Below, in pieces: positions 45,090-53,406 of a DNA stretch of 64,000 nt. The DNA is taken from positions 32,948-96,947 of the forward strand of contig CAZOJY010000002.1 of assembly GCA_964580235.1 (NCBI GenBank). The letters run 5' to 3'. Position numbers and translations under genes: made by a program. The stretch's first letter is position 1. Each line of letters starts with the position of its first letter. Below the pieces are notes generated by a model that searched no databases, had not been told where the DNA came from, and saw only the letters and a list, made by a program, of their open reading frames with translations. The stretch is from G020348385 sp964580235 (lineage in GTDB: Bacteria > Acidobacteriota > Aminicenantia > Aminicenantales > Aminicenantaceae).

Positions 45090-47171
45090 TCATGCCACCG
45101 GCTGCTCTCTTTCGATCACCTGGATCAAAGCTTTGATATCTTTTTGTTCAGGGTTCAACCTCACGGAGGACCGGAGAACTTCCAGCGCCTTTTTTTTGTC
45201 ACCAGTTTTATAGAAGCAATAGCCAAGGGAATTGAGAAGCCGAATATCGCTGTTGTAGATTTTGTTTCCTTCCAGGAAATTTTCGATGGCTGTAAAATAT
45301 TTTTCCATCCCCATGTACGCTTTTCCTTTAACAAGAAAATAGTCGAATTTCAATCGCTCGTCTCCCTTGAGATTCTCTATCAAGGTCAGGCTTTTTGTGA
45401 ACACTTTATTTTTTTGAAGAAATTGGGCATATTCGATAATTCCAGGATGATACTCCGGTTTAAGAGAGAAGGCTTTTTCATAATAAGACCCGGCTTTCTC
45501 CGGCTTGCCGGCCCGGTCATACTGGCTGGCCAGAGAATAAACGAATAAATAATAATTGGAAAGTGGAAAAGGCTTGGTCATCGTCACAGGATGCGGGACT
45601 CCTTTCGAAGGAGAAATGATGAAGTGGGCGGTTCGTTCATCCAACATCAATCCCTTTTCATCCTTCATCGCCAGTTTCATTTCGTAATAATCAGGAGACA
45701 AATCCTTGGCTGCAATGGCATAGTGTATGCCTATGATGTCATGCAAGGGATAATCTTTCAAATCCAAAGTCAAAGCCTTTTGGGAAGGGGCTTTTTCCCT
45801 GAGGCCTCTTAAATTCACTTCGACCTTTCCCTTCTCCCTCAAGTCCTTTGTCACATTCATGATAGAGAAAAAGAAAGCGATGTCTTCGGACAGGGAAATG
45901 GTGCTTTTGGGATCAACCAGCAATTGTTTGTCCATCACTTTAAAGGGGACATGGAGATGAGAGGGATAATCTTGAAGCCCATAGCCGACGACAGGCCCCA
46001 CAAGCATCGGTGCACCTGTGCGTTCCGGAACCACAACAGCCCCTTCAAAAACACTAAACTCCTTTCCCACAGAATTTCGAATGAGGATATTCAACTGATA
46101 CGTCCCTTCAATGAGAGGGAAGGAATCTTGAATGGATACACCTTTCCCCTCAATCACGGGGACTTTATCCGGGTCGAAATAAAATGGAAAGTCCTTGGAA
46201 TACTGAAATATAAGCGTTTCTTCTTTCCGGATACTCACATTGAGTTCGTAGTTGCAGTAATACTGATCGTTCGGGTCGAAATAATCGATAGAGACACGGG
46301 CCGGACTGATTGAAAAATGTAAAAAATTGATGCCCAGGACAGGGTCTTGAATCAAAGCCAGATCTGTTTGGCTTTCCACATAGTTGGTCAAGTAGTCCGT
46401 GCTGACAATGCCTCTATAGTTGAGAAAGTGTGTGGCATAGGTTGGATTGATATCCTTTCTGGGCGAGTCAAGAATATCCGACAGGATAATGTTTTCCCGG
46501 GGAGAAGGAATGTAGTTGTAGGGACGTTGGCCGGGAATCAAGGAAACGGAAGGACCGGCCAAGGTGGGAGCTAACTCCAGGATTTTTTCGTACAGTTGCC
46601 GATAGTTGCTTAAATCCAGGTTGCTTTTGTCTATGATCAAAGCTCCTGGTCCATCTGAAATCGGAGAGTAAAGCTTGTATTCCCCAGCTCCTGATCTTTG
46701 AAAAAAAACAAGGTTAAACTGCGCAGGCAGTCCCTTTGTTGGGTCCCCATTGTATGTCCAGACCTCTGCAGAATAGATTCCGCTGGTTTGAAATAGTTCC
46801 ACACCTGCAGGTTCACCCAGGATGATGTAGATCCTTCCCATATCGGTCATCCAGCCTTCCCTGGGCGTGCTTCGTCCATAACGCTGGTTGGCATGGATAA
46901 ATCGTCTCATGTGCTCCTCTTTGTTCTCGTTTTGAGGAGTGCCGGGAGTAGGATCTCTCTGTTTCCAGAAGGTTTCGATAAAAATATCCCTCTCCCTGTC
47001 GTTAGCCAACTGCAGAAAAACGTCTTTCTCTTCAGGTTGGATGATATAAGAAACGACTTTCAGCCACTCTTGGTATTTTTGGGAGAGATCCTTTACCCTG
47101 ATCTTTTGCCCCGGGAACAGGAGCGAAGCAGCCAAAAGTGTAACGACCCATATGCGAAAGGATTTACTCAT
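45090..47171 (-). CDS. GWxTD-domain protein with C-terminal TPRs (long form)
   Basis: 693 residues, exported by an N-terminal signal segment. The GWxTD motif is GWMTD at about 106-110, inside REGWMTDMGRIYIILGEP, preceded by the family's FWKQRDPTPGTP. Middle domains are beta-rich (about 260-540). The last 130 residues are TPR-like (AGKPEKAGSYYEKAFSLKPEYH to KALEVLRSSVRLNPEQ). The family is known from Acidobacteriota and relatives; no function is established. It follows the short GWxTD gene after 7 nt and is closely similar in layout to the gene at 56582-58681. ATG 47174 is an alternative start. Confidence 0.85.
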   Translation of the reverse strand: MSKSFRIWVVTLLAASLLFPGQKIRVKDLSQKYQEWLKVVSYIIQPEEKDVFLQLANDRERDIFIETFWKQRDPTPGTPQNENKEEHMRRFIHANQRYGRSTPREGWMTDMGRIYIILGEPAGVELFQTSGIYSAEVWTYNGDPTKGLPAQFNLVFFQRSGAGEYKLYSPISDGPGALIIDKSNLDLSNYRQLYEKILELAPTLAGPSVSLIPGQRPYNYIPSPRENIILSDILDSPRKDINPTYATHFLNYRGIVSTDYLTNYVESQTDLALIQDPVLGINFLHFSISPARVSIDYFDPNDQYYCNYELNVSIRKEETLIFQYSKDFPFYFDPDKVPVIEGKGVSIQDSFPLIEGTYQLNILIRNSVGKEFSVFEGAVVVPERTGAPMLVGPVVGYGLQDYPSHLHVPFKVMDKQLLVDPKSTISLSEDIAFFFSIMNVTKDLREKGKVEVNLRGLREKAPSQKALTLDLKDYPLHDIIGIHYAIAAKDLSPDYYEMKLAMKDEKGLMLDERTAHFIISPSKGVPHPVTMTKPFPLSNYYLFVYSLASQYDRAGKPEKAGSYYEKAFSLKPEYHPGIIEYAQFLQKNKVFTKSLTLIENLKGDERLKFDYFLVKGKAYMGMEKYFTAIENFLEGNKIYNSDIRLLNSLGYCFYKTGDKKKALEVLRSSVRLNPEQKDIKALIQVIEREQPVA

Positions 47172-47178
47172 CATATCC

Positions 47179-48096
47179 TCAGACTTTTATCTTGAAAATT
47201 TTTCTGACTTTTCCGATTTTCGGTTTGACCATGACCACCACATCAAAATAATACTCACCGGGCATTAAATCATACGGAAAGGTTAAGATAATTTCTTCCA
47301 GGTCAAGCACTTCTTCTTCTGTCGTTTCGAAAGTCTTCTGCCTTTTGAAGCGGATACTTTCTGTGCCTCTTCTTTCATAAATAAAGAACTCGAAATCGAA
47401 TTCCGCTTTGAGCTTGCTTTCTGCGGATTCGAAGGATAAGGATTCTATGGGAATCGCAACGATTATCTCCTTATCATTCTGGTTGTAATCCACCTTAAAC
47501 CGGGAAAAGACTGTTCCGAAGTCTCCTTTATCGTCATAGATCTGTCCAAATTTGGCTTTTTCGATAACCTCTAACAGACCCCCTGAAGCTCCCATCTGCC
47601 GGCCAAGGGAATATCGCCCGTCTCCGTTTTTATCGACAAATTCTATCCCCAACCTGTACTTGTAATACCCCCACCAGATCAGACCTTTGATATCCGGCCT
47701 GTTTATAAAAGGGCGCTGTTCGATCTTATCCGGAGGTCCCAAATAGATATAAATCCTGCCTCTATCCGTCTTCCATCCGGGGATACCCTCGATGAAACGC
47801 CTGTTTACAAATTCTATTCGGCTGAAAAATTCTTCCTTGAATTCATTCTCTTCGGTATCGGGGTCAGGATCTCGCTTTGCCCAAAAATCTGCAATGAATT
47901 CTCTTCGTGATTCCGGATCAGGCAATAAGAGAAAAATATCTTTTTCTGGTTTGGTCATGATCAGCCGGGCATACTCGTAAAAATTCTTGCTCTGAGGATC
48001 AAGGGCCACCCGCCCATCCCTTCCACAGCAGACAGAAGATATGACAAAAACCGCGACTAAAAAACAGGCTGAAGTGAAAAGACAGTTCACCTTCAT
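47179..48096 (-). CDS. GWxTD-domain protein (short form)
   Basis: 305 residues. A hydrophobic signal segment ends in VCCGRDG and may be a lipoprotein signal, though the lipobox is imperfect. GWKTD lies at 107-111 in IPGWKTDRGRIYIYLGPPDKI, preceded by FWAKRDPDPDTEENEF. The C-terminal part is beta-rich and ends LMPGEYYFDVVVMVKPKIG. ATG 48096 has AGGAG 6 nt upstream and overlaps the stop of the upstream sulfatase-fold gene (ATGA). Clearly a paralogue of the gene at 58697-59632. Confidence 0.85.
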   Translation of the reverse strand: MKVNCLFTSACFLVAVFVISSVCCGRDGRVALDPQSKNFYEYARLIMTKPEKDIFLLLPDPESRREFIADFWAKRDPDPDTEENEFKEEFFSRIEFVNRRFIEGIPGWKTDRGRIYIYLGPPDKIEQRPFINRPDIKGLIWWGYYKYRLGIEFVDKNGDGRYSLGRQMGASGGLLEVIEKAKFGQIYDDKGDFGTVFSRFKVDYNQNDKEIIVAIPIESLSFESAESKLKAEFDFEFFIYERRGTESIRFKRQKTFETTEEEVLDLEEIILTFPYDLMPGEYYFDVVVMVKPKIGKVRKIFKIKV

Positions 48097-50234
48097 GGCC
48101 ATCTCCTGCACCTTTGAATAAGACGATCGACTCTTTTTTTGTCTTGGACAGGAAGAGACGGGTAAAATCCTTTTTTGTATTTCTCGAAATAATACAAGGC
48201 CCGGGTCTTGTTTCCCCTTTCCATGTAAACCAATCCCAAATTGAGAAGCGGATAGCCGACATCTGGTCTCAGCTCATACGCTCTTTCCCAGCATTTCATA
48301 GCCTCGTCTGTTTGATTGTTTTCTTTATAGGCCAAACCGAGACCGTTATAAGCCGCAGCAAATTCCGGCTCGAAGGTCACAGCTTTTTTAAAACTCCAGA
48401 TGGACTTCGTCAGATCTTCCCTGTCTCTCTTCTCAAGAAATCTGGAAAACAAAGCCGTTCCAAAGTTTCGGTAGGCATAGGCAAATTCATTATCAATGGA
48501 GAGAGACAGCTCAAAGGCATGGATGGCCTTTTCGAATTCTCCTTTCTTTGAATAGGCAACACCGAGAAAATCCCAGATTTCTGGATCATTTTCCATCTGG
48601 GGAAGCTGCAGATTTTCCACTATACGGATGACGTCATCATTCCGGTCAGCAAGATTCAAATAACTGACATAAGTGATGATAACGCCATAATTGGAAGGTA
48701 GATGTTTATGTGCCATCTCCAAGACTTCTAGAGCCTGCCCCAATTTCTCCTGTTCTTTGTACATTTTAGCAAGATTTGTGTAGGCGATATCCACATCCTT
48801 TCGTTCTGTGATGACTTCTTTCGCCATTTCAAAGCCCTCGTAAATTTTCCCCTCCTCATAGAGCTCCCAAGCTTTAACAGCTTTATTGTGAAAAGGGAGG
48901 AGAGTCTTCACGTCTTCTTCAGGACCGTAGCTTTCTTTTTTGGCTGCTTGAGGACTCGAAACATATCCCAGACTTTTCAGCCGCTCCAAGGATTTCCTGT
49001 TTATGAGGTGCTTGGCTTTTTCGTTCTCCGGGTAGGAATAGTGTTCGATAACTTCGTTAAGCTTCTTTCTGTAAGTATCCAGCCTTTGATCTTCAGCCAG
49101 ATTATGGGATTCATCAAAATCCGCCTTCAGGTCATAAAGCTCGGGAATCGGAGACTGGACATATTTTTTGCCTTCCTGGATAAATCCCTTTACAGGAGCC
49201 CACCCCCTGCTGTAATACGGGTAAAGCGATTCAAAATAGATGGTCCTTTCAGGTATTCTTTTACTTTTCATCACGGGAGCAAGGGAGATCCCTTGGAGAT
49301 CGCCAGGCTTTTTGATCCGAAGAATATCGCAAACTGTGGGAAAAATATCCATATGACTGACATACTGGTCTACCCGGCCCGATTTGGAATCGGGATATGT
49401 TAGGATAAAAGGCACGCAGATCGTCGTGTTATAGGCCAGATAACCATGAGTCATTTCTCCGTGTTGGCCCAAAGATTCCCCGTGATCTCCGGTAAAGATG
49501 ATCAACGTCTTCTTGAACAGTCCTTCTTTTTCCATGTGGTCCAGAAGCTTTCCCAACACGTGATCGACATAAACCACTTCTCCATCATAAAGGTTCTTTT
49601 CAAATCGCGTCTTGAACGGCTCGGGGGGGTCATAGGGATCATGTGGGTCATAGCAGTGAATCCAACAAAACCACTTGGATTCCTGATGATCCAGCCATCT
49701 GAGGGCTTTGTCAATGACTTCCTCCGCTTTTCTCTCCCCTGCTGAAAATTTCATGAATTTCTCTTTCTCGTAATCCTCATCGTAGATATCGAAACCCTGG
49801 GCAAGGCCAAACCGGGAATTTAGAGGGAATCCCCCAATAAAAGCGCCCGTTGAATATCCGAAATCTTTTAAATATTCGGCCAAGGTTAAAAATTCAGCTC
49901 TGACCACAAAGTTAGTGTTTTCCCGGACTCCATGAGCGAGAGGAGTCAAGCCCAGCAGAATATTGGTATGAGCAGGCAGGGTTGTCGGGTTATGGGAGAA
50001 AGCCCTTGTGAACACAATGCCTTTTTTCGCAAGACGATCCACATTCGGTGTCTGAATATGTTGGGAGCTGTAACAGCTCACTCTGTCTCTCCTCAGCGTA
50101 TCGATGGTGATAAGCAAAACATTCAAACCCATCCCGCTTTTTTTCGCTGGGGAATGGTTAACAGGGGTATTCACACGCGGCTCCACAATCAAACAGAAAA
50201 AAATTAGTCCAGGAATGAATATTTTTCTGGTCAT
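48093..50234 (-). CDS. Exported sulfatase-fold protein with C-terminal TPRs
   Basis: 713 residues with an N-terminal hydrophobic signal (IFIPGLIFFCLIVE). The alkaline-phosphatase-superfamily domain has VLLITIDTLRRDRVSCY, HCYDPHDPYDPP and FTGDHGESLGQHGEMTHG. At the nucleophile position Thr85 is found (PTTLPAHTNILLG), not Cys/Ser. TPR units occupy about 440-690. ATG 50234 overlaps the stop of the next sulfatase-fold gene (ATGA). It is the close tandem relative of the gene at 50231-52372: same length, same motifs, same TPR spacing. Confidence 0.86.
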   Translation of the reverse strand: MTRKIFIPGLIFFCLIVEPRVNTPVNHSPAKKSGMGLNVLLITIDTLRRDRVSCYSSQHIQTPNVDRLAKKGIVFTRAFSHNPTTLPAHTNILLGLTPLAHGVRENTNFVVRAEFLTLAEYLKDFGYSTGAFIGGFPLNSRFGLAQGFDIYDEDYEKEKFMKFSAGERKAEEVIDKALRWLDHQESKWFCWIHCYDPHDPYDPPEPFKTRFEKNLYDGEVVYVDHVLGKLLDHMEKEGLFKKTLIIFTGDHGESLGQHGEMTHGYLAYNTTICVPFILTYPDSKSGRVDQYVSHMDIFPTVCDILRIKKPGDLQGISLAPVMKSKRIPERTIYFESLYPYYSRGWAPVKGFIQEGKKYVQSPIPELYDLKADFDESHNLAEDQRLDTYRKKLNEVIEHYSYPENEKAKHLINRKSLERLKSLGYVSSPQAAKKESYGPEEDVKTLLPFHNKAVKAWELYEEGKIYEGFEMAKEVITERKDVDIAYTNLAKMYKEQEKLGQALEVLEMAHKHLPSNYGVIITYVSYLNLADRNDDVIRIVENLQLPQMENDPEIWDFLGVAYSKKGEFEKAIHAFELSLSIDNEFAYAYRNFGTALFSRFLEKRDREDLTKSIWSFKKAVTFEPEFAAAYNGLGLAYKENNQTDEAMKCWERAYELRPDVGYPLLNLGLVYMERGNKTRALYYFEKYKKGFYPSLPVQDKKRVDRLIQRCRRWP

Positions 50235-52372
50235 GGCCCCTGCCGACATTTTTGAATTAAGGCATCGAGTTTTTCTTTTTCTCTCTGAGGCAGACGCTGG
50301 TATTCTTTCTGTTTATATCTGGTTAAATACGCTAATGCCCTGGACTTATCCCCCTTTCGGAGAAAAGCAAGACCAAGATTATAGAGGGCAAAACTCAGAT
50401 CAGGATTGATGTCTACGGCCTTGCTCCAGGATGCAATCGCTTCATCAACATTCCCCAGTTCGATGTATGCAGCGCCCAGGCCATTGTAGGCTGATGCATA
50501 ACCAGGGTCCAGTTCGATGGCCGTTTTAAAATTTTCGAGAGCTTCTTGAAGGTCCTTTTGAGTTTTGTCCCTGAGATATTTGGAAAGATGGACCGAACCC
50601 AGATTATTGAAAGCTATGGAATAATTGGTATCGAGCTCAAGGCTCCTGTGAAAAGCCTCAAAAGCCTGTGCCAGGTCTCCTTTTCTCCAGTAGGCCACAC
50701 CCAGGTAGTTCCAGATATCCGGATCGTAATCGATGAGCTTGAGCCCCTCCTGGAGGATATGTATGGCGGCATCGTATTCTCGCACTTCGGTAAGAAATAT
50801 GCCGAAGGTCGTGATAACTTTGTAGCTCGTCGGGCAGTTCTGATATCCTTCTCTGAGAACTTCGACGGCTTTCCTGTAGTTTTTTTTCACCTTGTAAAGG
50901 GTGGCCAAATAGGCATAGGCCTGATCAAAATCTTTCCTCTCTTGGATGATTTCCTGCAGCATTTTGATTCCTTCATCGACATTTCCCTTATGATAAGTCC
51001 CCATGGCTTTTTGCAGCTTGTTCTGGTAGGGAAGCAAAATTTTCAGATCATCCTCGGTCGTGAAAGTTTCCTTTTTGCCCGGCTGGGGACTGGAGACATA
51101 TCCCAGGCTTCTGAGCTTTGCCATCGCTTCCCGGTCGATCTTTTGGCTGGCCTCAGTATTGCCGGAGTAAGATTGTTTTTCTATCAATTTTTCCAGGGCC
51201 AATTTGTAATCTTCCAATTTTTCTGTTTCGGCGAGGTTTTTTTCTTCATCAAAATCATTCTTAAGATCATAAAGTTCCGGGATTGGGGAATCCAGGAACT
51301 TATTTTCGCCCCGAATAATTCCCTTCAGAGAGGCCCACCCTCTGTTATAGTAGGGATAAAGCGATTCAAAATAGATGGCTCTCGAATTCAGGTTGTTAAT
51401 TTTTTTTCCTTTAAGAAACGGCTTTAAAGAAATCCCCTGGCAAAAATCAGGATTTTGCAAACCCAATATATCGCAAACAGTCGGATAGATATCCACATGG
51501 CAAACGTTCTGGTCAACGACAACTGGCTTCATCCCTGGGGAAACGATGATCAAAGGAATCCAGATGGTGCTATTGTAGGCAAAGTATCCATGTGTGGACT
51601 CTCCGTGTTGGCCGAGAGACTCTCCGTGGTCTCCTGTAAAGATGATAAGTGTGTTGTTTTCCCATTGCTTTTTTTTTATGCAAGCAAAAAGTCTGCCTAG
51701 TTCCTGATCCACATAGGCTACCTCTCCGTTATAGGGAGCATTTTTGTACTCGGTCTTGAATGGTTCAGGAGGATTGTACTGCTGGTGGGGGTCAAAACAG
51801 TGAATCCAGAGAAACCAGGATTTTTTCTGATTTTCGAGCCAATCCATGGCTTTTTGGACCACGACTCCTGCCGGTCGCTCTACATAGGAAAACTCCTGGT
51901 AGTTTTTGCTGCCGTAGTTGTCATCGTACACATCGAATCCCTGTGTGAGCCCAAATCTAGAATCCAAAGGGAAGGCGCCGACAAATGCCCCGGTGGCATA
52001 ACCGGAATTCTTCAAATGTTCGGCCAGGCTCAAAAATTCATCCCGGATGATAAAATTCTGGTTGTCATGGACACCATGGTAGAGGGGGGTCGTGCCCAAA
52101 AGAATGTTTGTGTGCGAGGGGAGAGTCATCGGAGTATGGGCAAAGGCCTTTAAAAACAAAGCCCCCTTTTCGGCAAGGCTATCGATTTGAGGGGTCTGGA
52201 TGTGCCCACCGCCATAACAGCTCAGCCTGTCCGGCCTCAAGGTGTCTATGGTGATGAGCAGAACATTCAGCGGACTTTTTTTTGGACTGGCACCCTTTCC
52301 CAAAGGAACAAACACAATTCCAAGAATCTGTATCAGAAGCAAAAGAAAAAACAGCTTTTTAAAATGTTTCAT
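50231..52372 (-). CDS. Exported sulfatase-fold protein with C-terminal TPRs
   Basis: 713 residues with an N-terminal signal (FFLLLLIQILGIVFVPLG). Metal motifs are VLLITIDTLRPDRLSCYG, HCFDPHQQYNPP and FTGDHGESLGQHGESTHG. The nucleophile position is Thr83 (PMTLPSHTNILLG). TPR units from about 440 include IWNYLGVAYWRKGDLAQAFEA and ASAYNGLGAAYIELGNVDEA. AGGGA precedes the ATG. It lies 20 nt after the CarboxypepD_reg-TPR gene. Probably a periplasmic phospho- or sulfo-group transferase or hydrolase of unknown substrate. Confidence 0.86.
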   Translation of the reverse strand: MKHFKKLFFLLLLIQILGIVFVPLGKGASPKKSPLNVLLITIDTLRPDRLSCYGGGHIQTPQIDSLAEKGALFLKAFAHTPMTLPSHTNILLGTTPLYHGVHDNQNFIIRDEFLSLAEHLKNSGYATGAFVGAFPLDSRFGLTQGFDVYDDNYGSKNYQEFSYVERPAGVVVQKAMDWLENQKKSWFLWIHCFDPHQQYNPPEPFKTEYKNAPYNGEVAYVDQELGRLFACIKKKQWENNTLIIFTGDHGESLGQHGESTHGYFAYNSTIWIPLIIVSPGMKPVVVDQNVCHVDIYPTVCDILGLQNPDFCQGISLKPFLKGKKINNLNSRAIYFESLYPYYNRGWASLKGIIRGENKFLDSPIPELYDLKNDFDEEKNLAETEKLEDYKLALEKLIEKQSYSGNTEASQKIDREAMAKLRSLGYVSSPQPGKKETFTTEDDLKILLPYQNKLQKAMGTYHKGNVDEGIKMLQEIIQERKDFDQAYAYLATLYKVKKNYRKAVEVLREGYQNCPTSYKVITTFGIFLTEVREYDAAIHILQEGLKLIDYDPDIWNYLGVAYWRKGDLAQAFEAFHRSLELDTNYSIAFNNLGSVHLSKYLRDKTQKDLQEALENFKTAIELDPGYASAYNGLGAAYIELGNVDEAIASWSKAVDINPDLSFALYNLGLAFLRKGDKSRALAYLTRYKQKEYQRLPQREKEKLDALIQKCRQGP

Positions 52373-52392
52373 CTTCCCTGGATTGAGTCGTT

Positions 52393-53316
52393 TTATTTTT
52401 TCTTCAGAAACTCGATAAAATTCCGGACTTGAGCCGCCCTTCCAGACTCTGAGTCGTATTTTAAATACTCCTGGAAGACATCGATCGCGTCCTGGTTGTT
52501 CCTCAAAGTCAGATTGACCAAACCCAACTGATAGAGCGCATCTTGAAAATCCCCTTTCAGTTCCACCGCTTTCCGGTAGTACTTTAGAGCCTCTTGATGC
52601 TGTCCCTGGGAGTAAAAATTGGAGCCGATATTATAAAGCACAAATGGATCAGAAATTTTTTCAAATTCGATCTTGTTGTACCACTCCAACGCCTTTTCAA
52701 TCTGCCCGCGGTTGGCATAGGTATTGCCAATCCCTATAATTGACTCCGTATCGTCCGGCTCTTTTTCCAGAACTTTCATATAATATTCTTCGGCCTTCTC
52801 ATACTTTTCCATCTGGAAGTAACTGTTCCCGATGTTCCTGTAAAGAACATAGGTTTCTGGAGCTTTTTCGATGACTGCCTGATAGGTTTGGATGGCTTCT
52901 TCGTATTTTTCTTGGTCAAAAAGATCATTTCCCTTCTTCAATCCCTCTTTCAAGTCATCCGCTACAAGCAGGCCCTCAAGTTTTTGCAGCATCACTTCAA
53001 TATCGGGATTTTTCCCAAATTCGTTGATGTTGACATCAATTTTTTTCGGCATATAGCCGAGTTTTTCAAAATCAATCTTATAAGGTCCATTCCTGATATA
53101 CTTCGCTCTCCAAACGCCCTTGTTATCGGTTATGACCTCAAAACCGGATGCGCCTCTTACGCAATACAGCTTGACAATGACCCTCTCGAGGGGATTCCCG
53201 TCCTCGTCTGTGACCAGTCCCTTCACTCTTCCCTTGCCTTTATAGCCTTGGCTATAAACGAAGGCTTGAACTGCCAAAACAAATAAAAGCAGCAAAAAAA
53301 TCGTGATCTTTTTCAT
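52393..53316 (-). CDS. Exported protein with a CarboxypepD_reg-like domain and TPRs
   Basis: 307 residues with a signal peptide. Residues 25-105 form a carboxypeptidase regulatory-like (prealbumin-type) domain (GRVKGLVTDEDGNPLERVIVKL). TPR units fill 120-300 (KYEEAIQTYQAVIEKAPETYVLYRNIGNSYFQ and following). Such proteins are common next to TonB receptors in this group. ATG 53316 has GAGGGAG 6 nt upstream; ATG 53322 overlaps that site. First gene after the intrinsic terminator and apparently first gene of the sulfatase-fold/GWxTD transcription unit. Confidence 0.82.
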   Translation of the reverse strand: MKKITIFLLLLFVLAVQAFVYSQGYKGKGRVKGLVTDEDGNPLERVIVKLYCVRGASGFEVITDNKGVWRAKYIRNGPYKIDFEKLGYMPKKIDVNINEFGKNPDIEVMLQKLEGLLVADDLKEGLKKGNDLFDQEKYEEAIQTYQAVIEKAPETYVLYRNIGNSYFQMEKYEKAEEYYMKVLEKEPDDTESIIGIGNTYANRGQIEKALEWYNKIEFEKISDPFVLYNIGSNFYSQGQHQEALKYYRKAVELKGDFQDALYQLGLVNLTLRNNQDAIDVFQEYLKYDSESGRAAQVRNFIEFLKKK

Positions 53317-53332
53317 CCGCATCTCCCTCTCT

Positions 53333-53341
53333 ATTTTAGCA
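53333..53341 (-). promoter_or_regulatory. Candidate extended -10 promoter just after the terminator
   Basis: Minus-strand TGC then TAAAAT (53341-53333); the -35 position is only T-rich (end of the terminator U-tract). It would restart transcription for the TPR/sulfatase-fold unit. Confidence 0.35.
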
Positions 53342-53352
53342 CCCGGCGAGCG

Positions 53353-53389
53353 AAAAAAAAAGCCCCTCCTCCCGTAAGAAGAGGGGCTT
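53353..53389 (-). terminator. Strong rho-independent terminator after the TonB receptor gene
   Basis: On the minus strand a 13-bp stem (53389-53377 with 53372-53360) closes a 4-nt loop and is followed by nine T. Two pairs are G-U in the minus-strand RNA but would be C-A mismatches in the plus-strand RNA, so the structure was shaped for minus-strand transcription. It separates the receptor from the downstream TPR/sulfatase-fold genes. Confidence 0.88.
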
Positions 53390-53406
53390 TTTGGGCTTTT
53401 TTCTGC

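Noticed and set aside
50546..51427. Plus-strand open frame of 293 codons
   Set aside because: Antisense to a sulfatase-fold/TPR gene with clear motifs; hydrophobic composition results from reversed TPR codons.
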